A stretch of DNA of 64,000 nucleotides from Ignavibacteriota bacterium (GCA_016218085.1 JACREY010000017.1:150187-214186); one strand, 5' to 3'; positions 32,786-42,971 are shown, counted from the stretch's first letter. The notes: generated by a model from the sequence alone, not told the origin. Translations and numbers: made by a program.

Positions 32786-34705
32786 ATGTCAGATAAAATC
32801 AAAATAACATTTCCTGACGGAAACATAAAAGAGTATGATAAAGGCATATCCGCAATGGATATTGCAAAATCTATCAGCAATAAATTTGCAGATGCAATTC
32901 TTGTATGCAAGATAAACAAGAAGGCAATTGACCTTTCCGCTCCGATAAACGAAGACGGAAGCATAATGTTTTTCAAGTTCGATTCACCCGAAGGCAAGGA
33001 ATGCTACTGGCATACAACCTCGCATATGATGGCGCAGGCAATCGAAGAGCTTTACCCGGGCGCAAAGTTCGGAGTGGGTCCGGCGATTGAAAACGGATTT
33101 TATTATGATGTGGATTCGACAACAAAGTTCACGGAAGAAGATTTAAAGAAAATTGAGAACAGGATACTTGAAATAGCAAAGCGCGACCTGAAGCCTGTGC
33201 GCGATGAAAAGCCGAGAATCGATGCAATAGAATATTTCAAATCGAAAAGAGTTGACCCTTATAAAGTAGAAATACTCGAAACAATTGCAGGCGCGGAAGA
33301 ATCCGTATCGCTTTATCATCAGGGCGAATTCACCGACCTGTGCCGCGGCCCGCACCTTCCGACCACAGCAAAGGTAAAGGCCGTAAAGCTTTTATCGGTA
33401 TCGGGTTCATACTGGAGAGGCGACGAGAAGAGGCAAATGCTTCAGAGGATTTACGGAATTTCATTCCCGACTCAGAAAGAACTTGACCAGTATTTAAAGG
33501 ATTTAGAAGAAGCAAAAAAACGCGACCACAGAAAACTCGGAAAGGAACTTGATTTATTTTTCTTCCACGAAGTCAGTCCGGGCGCGCCATTCTGGCTTCC
33601 GAATGGAATGATTATATACAGGGAGATAGAATCTTTTTCAAGAAAACTTCACGATAAATTCGAATATGATGAAATCAGCACTCCGATAATAGTACGAGAG
33701 CCGCTGTTCAATACATCCGGACATACAACTCATTACGCAGAAAATATGTTCAAGATTATAAGCGATAATGAACCGATGTACCTTAAACCGATGAACTGTC
33801 CTGAATCGACTATTGTATATTCCTCGAAACTCAGAAGTTATAAAGATTTACCGATCAGATTAAGCGAACTCGGCAGAATGCACAGGAACGAAGTGCGCGG
33901 AGCGCTCGGAGGAATGTTCAGGGTAAGGCAGTTCACTATGGACGATGCTCATATTTTTTGCCGCGACGACCAGATTCTCGAAGAAATTACGCGAGTGCTT
34001 CAGCTTATGACCGAAACTTACGGAGCTTTCGGATTCACTCCGAAATATTATCTCTCGACAAGACCCGATGAATTTATGGGCTCAATCGAAACATGGGATG
34101 CGGCGGAAGATTCACTTAAAAAAGCTCTCGAAGCAAACAAACTTGAATACACTATAAATGAAAAAGACGGAGCTTTTTACGGACCTAAGATTGACGTACA
34201 TATTAAAGATGCACTCAACAGGACCTGGCAGCTTGCAACCGTTCAGCTTGATTACCAGTTGCCGGAGAAATTCGATTTAACTTACGAAGGCAGTGACGGG
34301 AACAAGCACAGGCCGGTGATGATACACCGCGCAATATACGGAAGCTTCGAAAGATTTGTCGGAATCCTGACAGAGCATCACGCAGGAAACTTCCCGCTTT
34401 GGATTGCGCCTGTTCAGCTTTCGGTTTTATCCATTACGGATGCTTCTATTGAATATGCCGAAAAAATTCATAAAGAACTGAGAAACGAAGGCTTCAGGGT
34501 ATTTTTAGACACGAGGAACGAGAAAATCGGCTATAAAATACGTGAATCAGAGAATAAAAAAATTCCGTATATGATAGTTTTAGGAGATAAAGAGAAAGAA
34601 AACAACAATATATCTGTAAGACAACATAAAGTTGGTGATGTAGGAAAATTTGAATTGAAAGAATTTATTCAAAAGCTTAAATTAGAGGTTTTACAGAAAG
34701 CTTAA
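32786..34705 (+). CDS. thrS: Threonyl-tRNA synthetase
   Basis: 639 residues, full length. In order: TGS domain (1-60), second additional editing domain with HTTSHMMAQAIEELYPG (about 76-92), class II catalytic core (PMNCPESTIVYSS, RLSELGRMHRNEVRGAL, RVRQFTMDDAHIFC), and an anticodon-binding domain (about 540-639). It leads the classical thrS-infC-rpmI-rplT-pheS order. Confidence 0.97.
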   Translation: MSDKIKITFPDGNIKEYDKGISAMDIAKSISNKFADAILVCKINKKAIDLSAPINEDGSIMFFKFDSPEGKECYWHTTSHMMAQAIEELYPGAKFGVGPAIENGFYYDVDSTTKFTEEDLKKIENRILEIAKRDLKPVRDEKPRIDAIEYFKSKRVDPYKVEILETIAGAEESVSLYHQGEFTDLCRGPHLPTTAKVKAVKLLSVSGSYWRGDEKRQMLQRIYGISFPTQKELDQYLKDLEEAKKRDHRKLGKELDLFFFHEVSPGAPFWLPNGMIIYREIESFSRKLHDKFEYDEISTPIIVREPLFNTSGHTTHYAENMFKIISDNEPMYLKPMNCPESTIVYSSKLRSYKDLPIRLSELGRMHRNEVRGALGGMFRVRQFTMDDAHIFCRDDQILEEITRVLQLMTETYGAFGFTPKYYLSTRPDEFMGSIETWDAAEDSLKKALEANKLEYTINEKDGAFYGPKIDVHIKDALNRTWQLATVQLDYQLPEKFDLTYEGSDGNKHRPVMIHRAIYGSFERFVGILTEHHAGNFPLWIAPVQLSVLSITDASIEYAEKIHKELRNEGFRVFLDTRNEKIGYKIRESENKKIPYMIVLGDKEKENNNISVRQHKVGDVGKFELKEFIQKLKLEVLQKA

Positions 34706-34742
34706 TAAAGCGATAATTCCAAACAAACGAAAGGAAAACTGA

Positions 34743-35348
34743 ATTAAAGACAAAAGATACAAAGAGCGGGTAAACCACGAAATTACTTCTTATCAAATCA
34801 GAGTTGTTGATGAAAACGGCGGCTCGCTCGGAATACTGACTCCGGCAGAAGCACTTCGAATTGCTTCCTCAAAAGGATTTGATTTAGTTGAAATATCTCC
34901 AAATGCAAAACCACCGGTTTGCAAGATAATAGATTACGGAAAATACAATTACGAAAGGCAGAAGAAAGAAAAACTGCAGAAGAAGAATCAGGTTGTAATG
35001 ACAGTAAAGGAAATCAGGTTTAACGCAAACACAGACACGCATGATATAGAGTTCAAGACAAAGCACCTGAAACAGTTTTTGATGGACGGACACAAGGTAA
35101 AGGCGACAGTATTATACAAAGGAAGGATGATAACGCATCCCGAATTCGGAAGGAAGCTGATGGAAGAAATACTTGAAAAGCTTCTCGAAGTAGGAAAGAT
35201 AGAATCGCCACCTAAGTTGGAAGGAAAAATGCTAACGACATATCTTGTACCGGACAAAAACAAAATTACCGTTTACAAGACAAAATTAGAGAAAGAAAAT
35301 AAACAAATTGCCCAGGTTCCGAATACCGAGCCGGCAGAAAATAAATAA
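34743..35348 (+). CDS. infC: Translation initiation factor IF-3, AUU start
   Basis: 201 residues from ATT at 34743. The frame upstream is closed by TGA at 34740-34742, directly before the ATT. The first ATG (34998) would delete the whole N domain. AAGG at 34731-34734 sits 8 nt ahead as ribosome-binding site. The N domain (YQIRVVDENGGSLGILTPAEALRIA, DLVEISPNAKPPVCKIIDYGKYNYE) and C domain (KEIRFNANTDTHDIEFKTKHLKQFL) are both complete. In E. coli infC also starts with AUU, which lets IF-3 repress its own translation; the same control is inferred here. Confidence 0.95.
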   Translation: MKDKRYKERVNHEITSYQIRVVDENGGSLGILTPAEALRIASSKGFDLVEISPNAKPPVCKIIDYGKYNYERQKKEKLQKKNQVVMTVKEIRFNANTDTHDIEFKTKHLKQFLMDGHKVKATVLYKGRMITHPEFGRKLMEEILEKLLEVGKIESPPKLEGKMLTTYLVPDKNKITVYKTKLEKENKQIAQVPNTEPAENK

Positions 35349-35370
35349 ACAGAAAGGACATTTTTCGTAA

Positions 35371-35568
35371 ATGCCAAAAATGAAATCCAACCGTGCAGCA
35401 AAGAAGAGATTCAAAACAACTGCAACGGGAAAAATCAAAAGGGAAAAGGCTTACAAGAGCCACATTCTCACAAAGAAAACGCCCAAGCGGAAGAGAAATC
35501 TTCGCACGGCAACCACCGTCTCTGACGGCGATTCCAAGAGAGTTAAAAGAATGATTCTTGCGGAATAA
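35371..35568 (+). CDS. rpmI: Ribosomal protein bL35
   Basis: 65 residues, highly basic: [20 protein letters not shown], then [11 protein letters not shown] and RKRNLR, the bL35 signature. It starts 22 bp after infC. It is a structural protein of the large subunit and part of the IF-3/bL35/bL20 operon. Confidence 0.97.
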   Translation: MPKMKSNRAAKKRFKTTATGKIKREKAYKSHILTKKTPKRKRNLRTATTVSDGDSKRVKRMILAE

Positions 35569-35661
35569 ATGTTCCGGTTAAGCGGGACAATTTAATAAGA
35601 AGAGGTTATAAAGCGGGATTTTCCGTACCTCAATTTTAAAAAAATATTTAAGGAGTTATAA

Positions 35662-36009
35662 ATGCCAAGATCTAAAAACAAAGTTGCTTCACACAGAAGA
35701 AGAAAACGCACGCTTGCCGCTGCAAAGGGATATTTCGGTGCACGCAGTAAAGTCCACTCGATAGCAAAGAACGCAGTTGAAAAAGGACTGCTTCACTCTT
35801 ACAGGGACAGAAAACTGAAAAAGAGAGTTTACAGAAGCCTCTGGATAGCTCGTATAAACGCAGCATGCAGAATGAACGAAACATCATATTCAAAACTGAT
35901 GGGCAAGCTTCACGAAAAGAACGTGAATATAAACAGAAAGACCTTAGCTGATTTAGCGTACAATAACATGGATGCATTTAACGAAATCGTTAAATTCGCA
36001 ATGAGCTAA
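35662..36009 (+). CDS. rplT: Ribosomal protein bL20
   Basis: 115 residues with the bL20 pattern ([44 protein letters not shown]). AAGGAG lies 7 nt before the ATG. bL20 is an early 23S-binding protein and in several bacteria represses this operon. The 93-nt spacer before it has a short GTTCC/GGGAC hairpin and an AAGCGGGA word occurring twice, which might be part of such control; that is only a suggestion. Confidence 0.97.
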   Translation: MPRSKNKVASHRRRKRTLAAAKGYFGARSKVHSIAKNAVEKGLLHSYRDRKLKKRVYRSLWIARINAACRMNETSYSKLMGKLHEKNVNINRKTLADLAYNNMDAFNEIVKFAMS

Positions 36010-36031
36010 AATTCAAAATATATTTTATTTA

Positions 36032-36066
36032 AAAGCGGATTATATAAAATAATCCGCTTTTTTTTT
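36032..36066 (+). terminator. Terminator after rplT
   Basis: AAAGCGGATTA (36032-36042) pairs with TAATCCGCTTT (36050-36060), followed by a long T-run to 36066. It ends the infC-rpmI-rplT unit before pheS. Confidence 0.9.
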
Positions 36067-36110
36067 GCGTTTTATAATTAATCTGACTTTATTATAATTA
36101 AAGATTATGC

Positions 36111-36138
36111 CGGGAGTCCAAAAAACGGAGACTCCCCG
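36111..36138. repeat. GGGAGTC/GACTCCC hairpin upstream of pheS
   Basis: CGGGAGTC pairs with GACTCCCCG over an 11-nt loop, 22 bp before the pheS ATG. A longer relative at 20306-20345 has an extra inner TCCGAT/ATCGGA stem. It could be a dispersed repeat or part of a pheS leader. Confidence 0.5.
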
Positions 36139-36159
36139 ACACACATTAATAGAAAACAT

Positions 36160-37185
36160 ATGCTTGAGAATCTCGAGAAATTCAGAAAAGAAATAGAAGA
36201 AAAAGCTTCGCAAATCACAAGCCCCGAGGCGCTGGAGGAATTCAGACTCTATTACTTAAGCCGCAAGGGACTGCTTAACGACCTTTTCGAAAATTTGAAA
36301 TCGGTAGATAAAAGCATAAAAGCAAACTACGGAAAAGGCCTGAACGAACTGAAAAATTTCGCTTTCGAATTGTTTGATATTAAAAGCAAATCAATTTCAG
36401 AAAGCGCACCGAAAAAGCAAAAGGTGGATGACTTCACACTGCCCGGAAAAATTTACAACACGGGCTCGAAACACCTGCTGACGCAAGCTCTGGAAGATAT
36501 CACAAAAATCTTCGAAAGAATCGGATTTAAATTATACGAAGGTCCGGAAATCGAGGACGAGTACCATAACTTCGATGCGCTGAATACTCCCGATTATCAC
36601 CCTTCGCGTGATATGCAGGATACATTTTACGTCTCAGGTGAAGGAAAAGACAAAAGGTATCTTTTAAGAACTCACACTTCCCCGGGTCAGATTCGCGTTA
36701 TGGAAAATCAACAGCCGCCGGTGAGGGTTATCGTTCCCGGAAAAAGCTACCGCAACGAAGCAATCAGCTCGCGCTCGCTTTCGATGTTTCATCAGGTGGA
36801 GGGATTGTACGTTGATAAGAACGTAACGTTCAGGGAACTGAAAGGTACACTGGATTATTTCGCAAAAGAATTTTTCGGAAAAGACATCAAGACAAGGTTA
36901 AGACCGAGCTTCTTCCCGTTCACGGAACCGTCTGCGGAGATGGATGTTGAATGCTTCCTCTGCAAAAGCAAGGGATGCAGAATCTGCAAATACACCGGCT
37001 GGCTTGAAATCCTCGGATGCGGAATGGTTGACCCAAATGTGTTTAAGTTCGTCGGATATGACCCCGAAGTATACACGGGATTCGCATTCGGAATGGGTAT
37101 TGAAAGAACCCTGCTTATCAGGCACGGAATACCCGATATAAGGATGTTCTATGAAAATGATGTAAGATTCCTTAAACAATTTTAA
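36160..37185 (+). CDS. pheS: Phenylalanyl-tRNA synthetase alpha subunit
   Basis: 341 residues. A coiled-coil N-terminus (1-90) precedes the class II core: HPSRDMQDTFYV, LLRTHTSPGQIRVM, SYRNEAISSRSLSMFHQVEG, FRPSFFPFTEPSAEMDVEC-like segment, GMGIERTLLIRHGIPDIRMFYENDVRFLKQF at the end. It charges tRNA-Phe as an alpha2-beta2 enzyme. The partner pheT is not the next gene, which is unusual. A Cys-rich insert (CFLCKSKGCRICKYTGW) follows motif 2, seen in many bacterial PheS. Confidence 0.96.
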   Translation: MLENLEKFRKEIEEKASQITSPEALEEFRLYYLSRKGLLNDLFENLKSVDKSIKANYGKGLNELKNFAFELFDIKSKSISESAPKKQKVDDFTLPGKIYNTGSKHLLTQALEDITKIFERIGFKLYEGPEIEDEYHNFDALNTPDYHPSRDMQDTFYVSGEGKDKRYLLRTHTSPGQIRVMENQQPPVRVIVPGKSYRNEAISSRSLSMFHQVEGLYVDKNVTFRELKGTLDYFAKEFFGKDIKTRLRPSFFPFTEPSAEMDVECFLCKSKGCRICKYTGWLEILGCGMVDPNVFKFVGYDPEVYTGFAFGMGIERTLLIRHGIPDIRMFYENDVRFLKQF

Positions 37186-37217
37186 CAAATATAAAATAAT
37201 AAATTTAAGAGATTCAA

Positions 37218-37766
37218 ATGAAAACATTAGGCTTAATTTTAACAATAATTTTTTCAGTCACATTTTTAAATTGCAATTCTTCAAAAACAAATACAATAAA
37301 AAATATTATGAAAGTAGAAACAAATATGGGGACGTTTAAGATAAAACTGTATCCCGACGAAGCTCCGAAAACTGTTGCGCACATTAAAGGACTCGTGGCA
37401 AAAGGATTTTACGACGGAATTATTTTTCACAGAATAATAGCGGGATTCGTGATTCAGGGCGGCGACCCGACCGGCACGGGAATGGGCGGCTCGGGAACGA
37501 GCATTCCGGATGAATTCAACAATAAGCTGAAACACGGAAAAAAAGGAATGGTGGCAATGGCAAATTCGGGCAGACCGAATTCGCAGGATTCGCAGTTTTA
37601 CATCACGCTCGCTCCGCTGGATTTCCTCGACGGCAAGTACACCGTGTTCGGAGAAGTGACAGAAGGCATGGACGTGATAGACAAGATGGGAGCAGTTGCA
37701 ACAGGAGCAAATGACAAGCCGGTGAATGATGTAAAGATGCTGAAAGTAACAATGGAAGAAGAATAA
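37218..37766 (+). CDS. Cyclophilin-type peptidyl-prolyl isomerase, lipoprotein (1)
   Basis: 182 residues. The signal ends in FLNC (Cys about 19), predicting a lipoprotein. The cyclophilin core carries [52 protein letters not shown] and LDGKYTVFGEV, matching the catalytic pocket residues (HR, QGGD, QF-I). It assists folding of exported proteins in the periplasm. The next gene encodes a close paralogue. Confidence 0.93.
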   Translation: MKTLGLILTIIFSVTFLNCNSSKTNTIKNIMKVETNMGTFKIKLYPDEAPKTVAHIKGLVAKGFYDGIIFHRIIAGFVIQGGDPTGTGMGGSGTSIPDEFNNKLKHGKKGMVAMANSGRPNSQDSQFYITLAPLDFLDGKYTVFGEVTEGMDVIDKMGAVATGANDKPVNDVKMLKVTMEEE

Positions 37767-37916
37767 TCACTGATTAAACTTCCCGACAAGTCGGGACATA
37801 AAAAATGTGGATTACGCTGATTTCGCTGATAGAGTAAAAAAGCGAAAGCAGAGAAATTGCAAACTATATTTTCGAAAAAAACAATATTTTTTTAATAACA
37901 ATAAGGAGATAAAAAA

Positions 37917-38632
<716 letters not shown>

Positions 38633-38641
38633 TTAAAACAA

Positions 38642-38680
38642 AAATCCCGTCCCGACGTACGTCTGGACGGGATTTGTTTT
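38642..38680. terminator. Bidirectional terminator between convergent genes
   Basis: AAATCCCGTCC (38642-38652) pairs with GGACGGGATTT (38665-38675), with GACGTACGTC in the loop that can fold further. T-rich flank GTTTTTAT follows on the plus strand and A-rich on the other side. Confidence 0.82.
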
Positions 38681-38698
38681 TATATAATCAATAAAATA

Positions 38699-39121
38699 CT
38701 AAATTATAATCATCTCCATCTGGTTGGCTGGATTATATTTAATATTCAGCTTATCGCCTACTCTCGGGACTGCGATTTTTGAAACAGCCGTTTGAATATC
38801 CGCAGTAAATTCGGGACCAAACTGCGGCTGAACTTTTAGCTTCATCTGGACTACGGGATTAAAGTTTACCATTGCTCCGGTATCGGCAATGGAAAGCACT
38901 TCAGCCGTGCCGGGAAGCCCGGTCTGCATAAGCTGTGCGTGCTTGCCGTCGTAGTCGGTATATTGCTTTGCCATATCGAGGCCTGCATTGGCTTTATCCA
39001 TGAAGTCCTTGCCCATGAATGTTTTTGCCATAAAGCCCGAAACGCCTTTGTTCAGAGCTTTATCTGCATTATCCAGTGCCTCTTTGGGGTCGTCTGTTTT
39101 TTTCTTTCCAAATCCAAACAT
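38699..39121 (-). CDS. Small cytoplasmic protein of unknown function
   Basis: 140 residues, not recognised with certainty. Residues 1-65 are helical and charged, with no signal peptide (KKKTDDPKEALDNADKALNKG). Residues 68-140 form a beta-rich domain: GTAEVLSIADTGAMVNFNPVVQMKLKV, then VPRVGDKLNIKYNPANQMEMII. The GxAxVLSIxDTG...VNxNP...P..G..v.v.yNP pattern recurs in small uncharacterised bacterial proteins with an OB-like domain. It is a single gene, convergent with the second cyclophilin gene. Confidence 0.7.
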   Translation of the reverse strand: MFGFGKKKTDDPKEALDNADKALNKGVSGFMAKTFMGKDFMDKANAGLDMAKQYTDYDGKHAQLMQTGLPGTAEVLSIADTGAMVNFNPVVQMKLKVQPQFGPEFTADIQTAVSKIAVPRVGDKLNIKYNPANQMEMIII

Positions 39122-39232
39122 TGTTTCTCTCCTTTTTTATGTTTGTAAATAATGTTACAAGCTGTTCTAATATAACAAAGTTTTTAGAAATAAAATACAG
39201 AGTATAGTAAAAAAAAAATTCAATTACGGATA

Positions 39233-39892
39233 TTATTCAGCGGCAGATGCTCCGTTTTGAAGCAGAAGATTAAATACTTTTCCTGCAATAAAATCCGCGA
39301 GGTCATTGAAGTCTTTGGGGTTATATTCGAATCCGGGCATAGCGGGCACCAGTTTTCCGCCTGCCTCCATAACTTTACCCATATTCCTGATGTGTATGCG
39401 GTTGATAGGTGTTTCCCTGGGAACAAGAATGAGAGGTTTCGAATACGAGAATGCCCAGTCGGCGCATTTCTCTATAAGATTTTTGCATTCGCCGTTTGCT
39501 ATTCCCGCCACATAATCCATAGAGCACGGGCTGACAATCATTCCGAAAGCGCTGTACCAGTTCATGAAGATATCGGATTTAAGGTCGAGGTTGCTGTGGA
39601 AAGAGACAGTGCATTTGCGCATCATCAGTTCGGGAAAAATATTAGTAACGTTTCCCTGCTTCAGTTCCACTCCGCATTCTTTATAGAGCGTATAATGTGC
39701 GAACTCCGTGATTATCAAATCCACATTGAAGTTGTTCATAATCAGGGCTCTCAGCATTCTGAGTCCGTAAATTGCGCCGCTTGTACCGGTGATACCCAGT
39801 ATAATATTCTTACCTTCACCGTTGTAAGATTTTACAAGGGGTTTTGTTTCGGTTTTCGGGACCGTGAGATCCGGTTTATCCTGTGATTCCAT
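39233..39892 (-). CDS. ubiX: Flavin prenyltransferase UbiX
   Basis: 219 residues. After a 25-residue extension comes the UbiX fold: GITGTSGAIYG (flavin phosphate loop), a segment with SPCSMDYVAGIANGECKNLIEKCADW, LVPRETPINRIHIRNM, and PAMPGFEYNPK. UbiX makes prenylated FMN for UbiD-type decarboxylases, used in quinone and aromatic-acid metabolism. No ubiD is in the window. It ends a minus-strand run and lies 6 bp after the membrane protein gene. Confidence 0.92.
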   Translation of the reverse strand: MESQDKPDLTVPKTETKPLVKSYNGEGKNIILGITGTSGAIYGLRMLRALIMNNFNVDLIITEFAHYTLYKECGVELKQGNVTNIFPELMMRKCTVSFHSNLDLKSDIFMNWYSAFGMIVSPCSMDYVAGIANGECKNLIEKCADWAFSYSKPLILVPRETPINRIHIRNMGKVMEAGGKLVPAMPGFEYNPKDFNDLADFIAGKVFNLLLQNGASAAE

Positions 39893-39898
39893 TTTGTT

Positions 39899-41428
39899 TT
39901 AATTACTTTTTAAAGTAAACTGCCTCTTTTTTAAAAATGCCGATACAATTAAAAATGCAAGAACCGATATTCCTACAAATATAACATTTTCAAATATAAA
40001 AATCTGACTAACAAATATTACTATTCCCACGAGCATTATCAGCAGAATTTCTCCAAGTTTCGATACGGAATTATACCGTGAGTTCTCAAGGCTGTAAGGG
40101 GCGATTTTATCAAACAGAAAGAAAACAGATATAATAAAATAAGAAGAAGTCAGTACAAACACCATATTGCAAAGGAGCGCAAGAGTAGGAATTTTAAAAA
40201 TCAGGATTAAAGAAAGGAGCAGCACAACGGGAAATATAAAATTTGCATATACGAATTTAATATTTGCATTAATTACCCTTTTGAGGGAACTGACGGGCAG
40301 AACGGAAAAAGCCCAAGCGGCACCCTGTGAATTTTCATCTTCGATTTTAGTTGCGGACACAAGCAGCTTGATGCACATAAGCAAAGTAAAAAAGAAAGAA
40401 GGGGTAAGAATCTGAACGCTTCCCTCCCCGCCCGGCTCGAACAGCAGGGCACCCGTGATAACCGCTATCATCGTCACAATCAGCGGAATGAATGCAAGGG
40501 GTATGAATTTCATCTTCAGTGATTTTGAGCTTCGGAGCTGGTTAACGGTCAGCATATAAGAAGCTTTTTCTTCGTTATTGCTTATGAACTTCGAACATAT
40601 AAAATTATTATACCCTGTATAAATATTCTTCTTTTCTTTTTCTTTTTTCTTTTTATCCTTCAGGTCATATATAACAGCTGATAACAAGTTGTAATTTTTT
40701 TTCAGATAATAATAATATGATGCATAAACGAGCACGGTCAGAAGCAGGAGCATCAGAAACCACAGTGCATTATCAACTGCAAAAGTAAAATAATACTGCG
40801 GGAAATATTTTATGTATTCCGAAGCCATGATGTCGCTCCGTACAGTTGCCTTTTTGGAAATGTGGCTCGATATATAAATCACATAGAAGAAAAATATAAA
40901 CTGCAGGAAGTAAAGCAGGAAGCCCGCCTTTTCGGAAAACAATCTTACGCATATTGTATAAAGAAACAGGAATATCCCGGTAAGCAGAAAGAGCGATGAA
41001 ACGTTTACCGCGGCAAACATCAGCGTGCCGTAAATATTTTTTTCATAGAAAAAATAGAATGCCGTCTGGGGAATAATAATAACAGCTGCGAAAACTGCGA
41101 GGTATGCGAATGCAGCTGCATACTTTGCCGTAACAAGCTCTGAAACGCTTACGGGCAGAGGATTTACGGCGTCTATGTGCCTTTTGGTAAAAAAGATATT
41201 ACTGAAGTCGCTGAGCACTACAAAGACAAGCAGGAAAACTCCCGTCGAAAAAGCGAGAAGTTCATAGCCGGTTTTCTCAAAACTCAAAAAACTGTTCAGG
41301 GAGAGCACCGCATTTGCAAAAAGATATGAAATTACCACTCCGATAAATTTCTTTTTTGCGGAATTTTCATTATCCCTGAATTCGAGCTTAAAAAACGTTT
41401 TGAATAATATTTTTACATTACTGTTCAC
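39899..41428 (-). CDS. Polytopic membrane protein, ABC-2 permease-like
   Basis: 509 residues with about 10-12 membrane helices in two halves separated by a Lys-rich cytoplasmic loop (DLKDKKKKEKEKKN, near 265). No ATP-binding domain is present, and no ABC ATPase gene lies beside it. Segments such as FFTKRHIDAVNPLPVSVSELVTAKYAAAF and WAFSVLPVSSLKRVINANIKFVYANF resemble ABC-2-type permeases that act in heterodimers. It overlaps the mltG gene by 11 bp, so translational coupling is likely. Confidence 0.75.
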   Translation of the reverse strand: MNSNVKILFKTFFKLEFRDNENSAKKKFIGVVISYLFANAVLSLNSFLSFEKTGYELLAFSTGVFLLVFVVLSDFSNIFFTKRHIDAVNPLPVSVSELVTAKYAAAFAYLAVFAAVIIIPQTAFYFFYEKNIYGTLMFAAVNVSSLFLLTGIFLFLYTICVRLFSEKAGFLLYFLQFIFFFYVIYISSHISKKATVRSDIMASEYIKYFPQYYFTFAVDNALWFLMLLLLTVLVYASYYYYLKKNYNLLSAVIYDLKDKKKKEKEKKNIYTGYNNFICSKFISNNEEKASYMLTVNQLRSSKSLKMKFIPLAFIPLIVTMIAVITGALLFEPGGEGSVQILTPSFFFTLLMCIKLLVSATKIEDENSQGAAWAFSVLPVSSLKRVINANIKFVYANFIFPVVLLLSLILIFKIPTLALLCNMVFVLTSSYFIISVFFLFDKIAPYSLENSRYNSVSKLGEILLIMLVGIVIFVSQIFIFENVIFVGISVLAFLIVSAFLKKRQFTLKSN

Positions 41429-42968
41429 TTTTTTTCTCCAGGTTTTTCTTATACTCCTCCACTGCTTTTAAATGCTCCTGATAAGTTTCCGAAAACTTAT
41501 GCCCTCCGTTTCCCGTTGCCACAAAGAATATATAATTATTCTTATCGGGCTTCAACACGGATTTGATTGCATGCAGGCCCGGATTGTTAATGGGTCCGGG
41601 GGGCAGTCCGAAATGCAGATAAGTATTATATGGTGAATCGAATTTCAAATCGCTGTATTTCAATCTTGCCTTAGGCCCTTCGGGAATTACATACTGGATA
41701 GTAGGGTCTGCTTCGAGCCGCATATTTTTTCTCAGCCTGTTCTGGTAAACGCCCGATACGACAGGCATTTCGTCTTTTAGGTTTGTTTCGCCCTGAATGA
41801 TTGAGGCAAGTGTTATTACCTGCAGAAGATTGAACCTGCTGTTTTTAATTCCTGATTTTATTTCCTCGTCATTCAGCACCCTTTTTCTGAATTCGCCGAA
41901 CAGCAGCTGAACGAGTCCCCTCTCGTCTATATCCAGAGGAAGATAATATGTATCGGGAAAAAGGAAACCTTCGAGGTTTTTAATTTTACCTTTCAGACCC
42001 AGAATATTTATCAGTGAATCATTTTCCGTTTCAATAATAAATTTTTCCGAAGATAGCTGTAATTTATTTTCAATATTTTTTGCAATCTGTTTTATCCTGA
42101 GCCCTTCTATCACGGTAAATCTTTCCGTCTGAATCATATTTTTATCCGTAAGAAGATTCAGAAGCTCGCTGTTGCTTATTCCGCTTTTGAATATATATCC
42201 TTTCGAGATTATTTTATCATCCTTGCCCGAAAGCTTTGCATAAACTTTAAAAACCAGTTTGCTTTTCAGAATATCTTTATCTTTAAGCTCGCTTATGATT
42301 TCGTCGAGGTTTTTTCCGGGTCGTATGAAAAATTTTTTTTCCTCCTTCCCTTCCCAGTAATGCCGCGCATGAAGAACCCTGTATGTGCTGAACCAGATAA
42401 GGAGAACATCAAACATAACAAATGCAAGCAGATATATAATCAATCTTTGATAAGAAAGATATTTAATATGCCTTATCAGGTTAACAGGAAAACGGGAAAA
42501 AGAAAATGGTTCCGGCTTTTTTTCGTGAACGGGGTGAATGCCTTTTTGCTTTGAGAGCTTTTGCTTCGCAAAATCATATAATTTTTCTGAATACTCAACA
42601 GCATTATCCAGTGCGGTTTTCCCGTAATGCAACAGAGCATCATATGTATCTTTGATACTTTTTGACAGGCTTTCGAAGTCCCTTTTTATATCGGGTTTCG
42701 ATGACCTTGTAAATTCTTCCCACTGCTCTTTAATTCGAATTGCGAGAGGTATGAATTGATTTTTCTTTACTCTGCCCGCCCATATAGCAAATTTTTGGAA
42801 ATTGGTTTTTACAACAGACCAACTTTTTCCAAATGCAGTTTTAAGATTTGAATAAATCTTTCCTGATATTTTCTCTATAAATATCTGCGTTTTTGCAGCA
42901 GCGGGTTTCACATAAGCGGAAGCCTTTGCAAAAAAATCCCGAACCTTATTCATAAAATCGCTCTTCAT
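41418..42968 (-). CDS. mltG: Endolytic transglycosylase MltG with long N-terminal extension
   Basis: 516 residues. The C-terminal 330 or so residues are the YceG/MltG domain: LysM-like FFIRPGKNLDEIISEL, then TLASIIQGETNLKDEMPVVSGVYQNRLRKNMRLEADPTIQY, and YNTYLHFGLPPGPINNPGLHAI. A single membrane helix (LIIYLLAFVMFDVLLIWF) lies near 180-200. MltG cuts nascent glycan strands to end peptidoglycan polymerisation. The first 170 residues are a basic, amphipathic helical extension not seen in standard MltG (about 340 residues), and would be cytoplasmic. Confidence 0.92.
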   Translation of the reverse strand: MKSDFMNKVRDFFAKASAYVKPAAAKTQIFIEKISGKIYSNLKTAFGKSWSVVKTNFQKFAIWAGRVKKNQFIPLAIRIKEQWEEFTRSSKPDIKRDFESLSKSIKDTYDALLHYGKTALDNAVEYSEKLYDFAKQKLSKQKGIHPVHEKKPEPFSFSRFPVNLIRHIKYLSYQRLIIYLLAFVMFDVLLIWFSTYRVLHARHYWEGKEEKKFFIRPGKNLDEIISELKDKDILKSKLVFKVYAKLSGKDDKIISKGYIFKSGISNSELLNLLTDKNMIQTERFTVIEGLRIKQIAKNIENKLQLSSEKFIIETENDSLINILGLKGKIKNLEGFLFPDTYYLPLDIDERGLVQLLFGEFRKRVLNDEEIKSGIKNSRFNLLQVITLASIIQGETNLKDEMPVVSGVYQNRLRKNMRLEADPTIQYVIPEGPKARLKYSDLKFDSPYNTYLHFGLPPGPINNPGLHAIKSVLKPDKNNYIFFVATGNGGHKFSETYQEHLKAVEEYKKNLEKKSEQ

Positions 42969-42971
42969 CAG

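Noticed and set aside
34998-35348. infC starting at the ATG at 34998
   Set aside because: It would remove the complete and recognisable N domain, while ATT 34743 has a ribosome-binding site and an immediately preceding stop.
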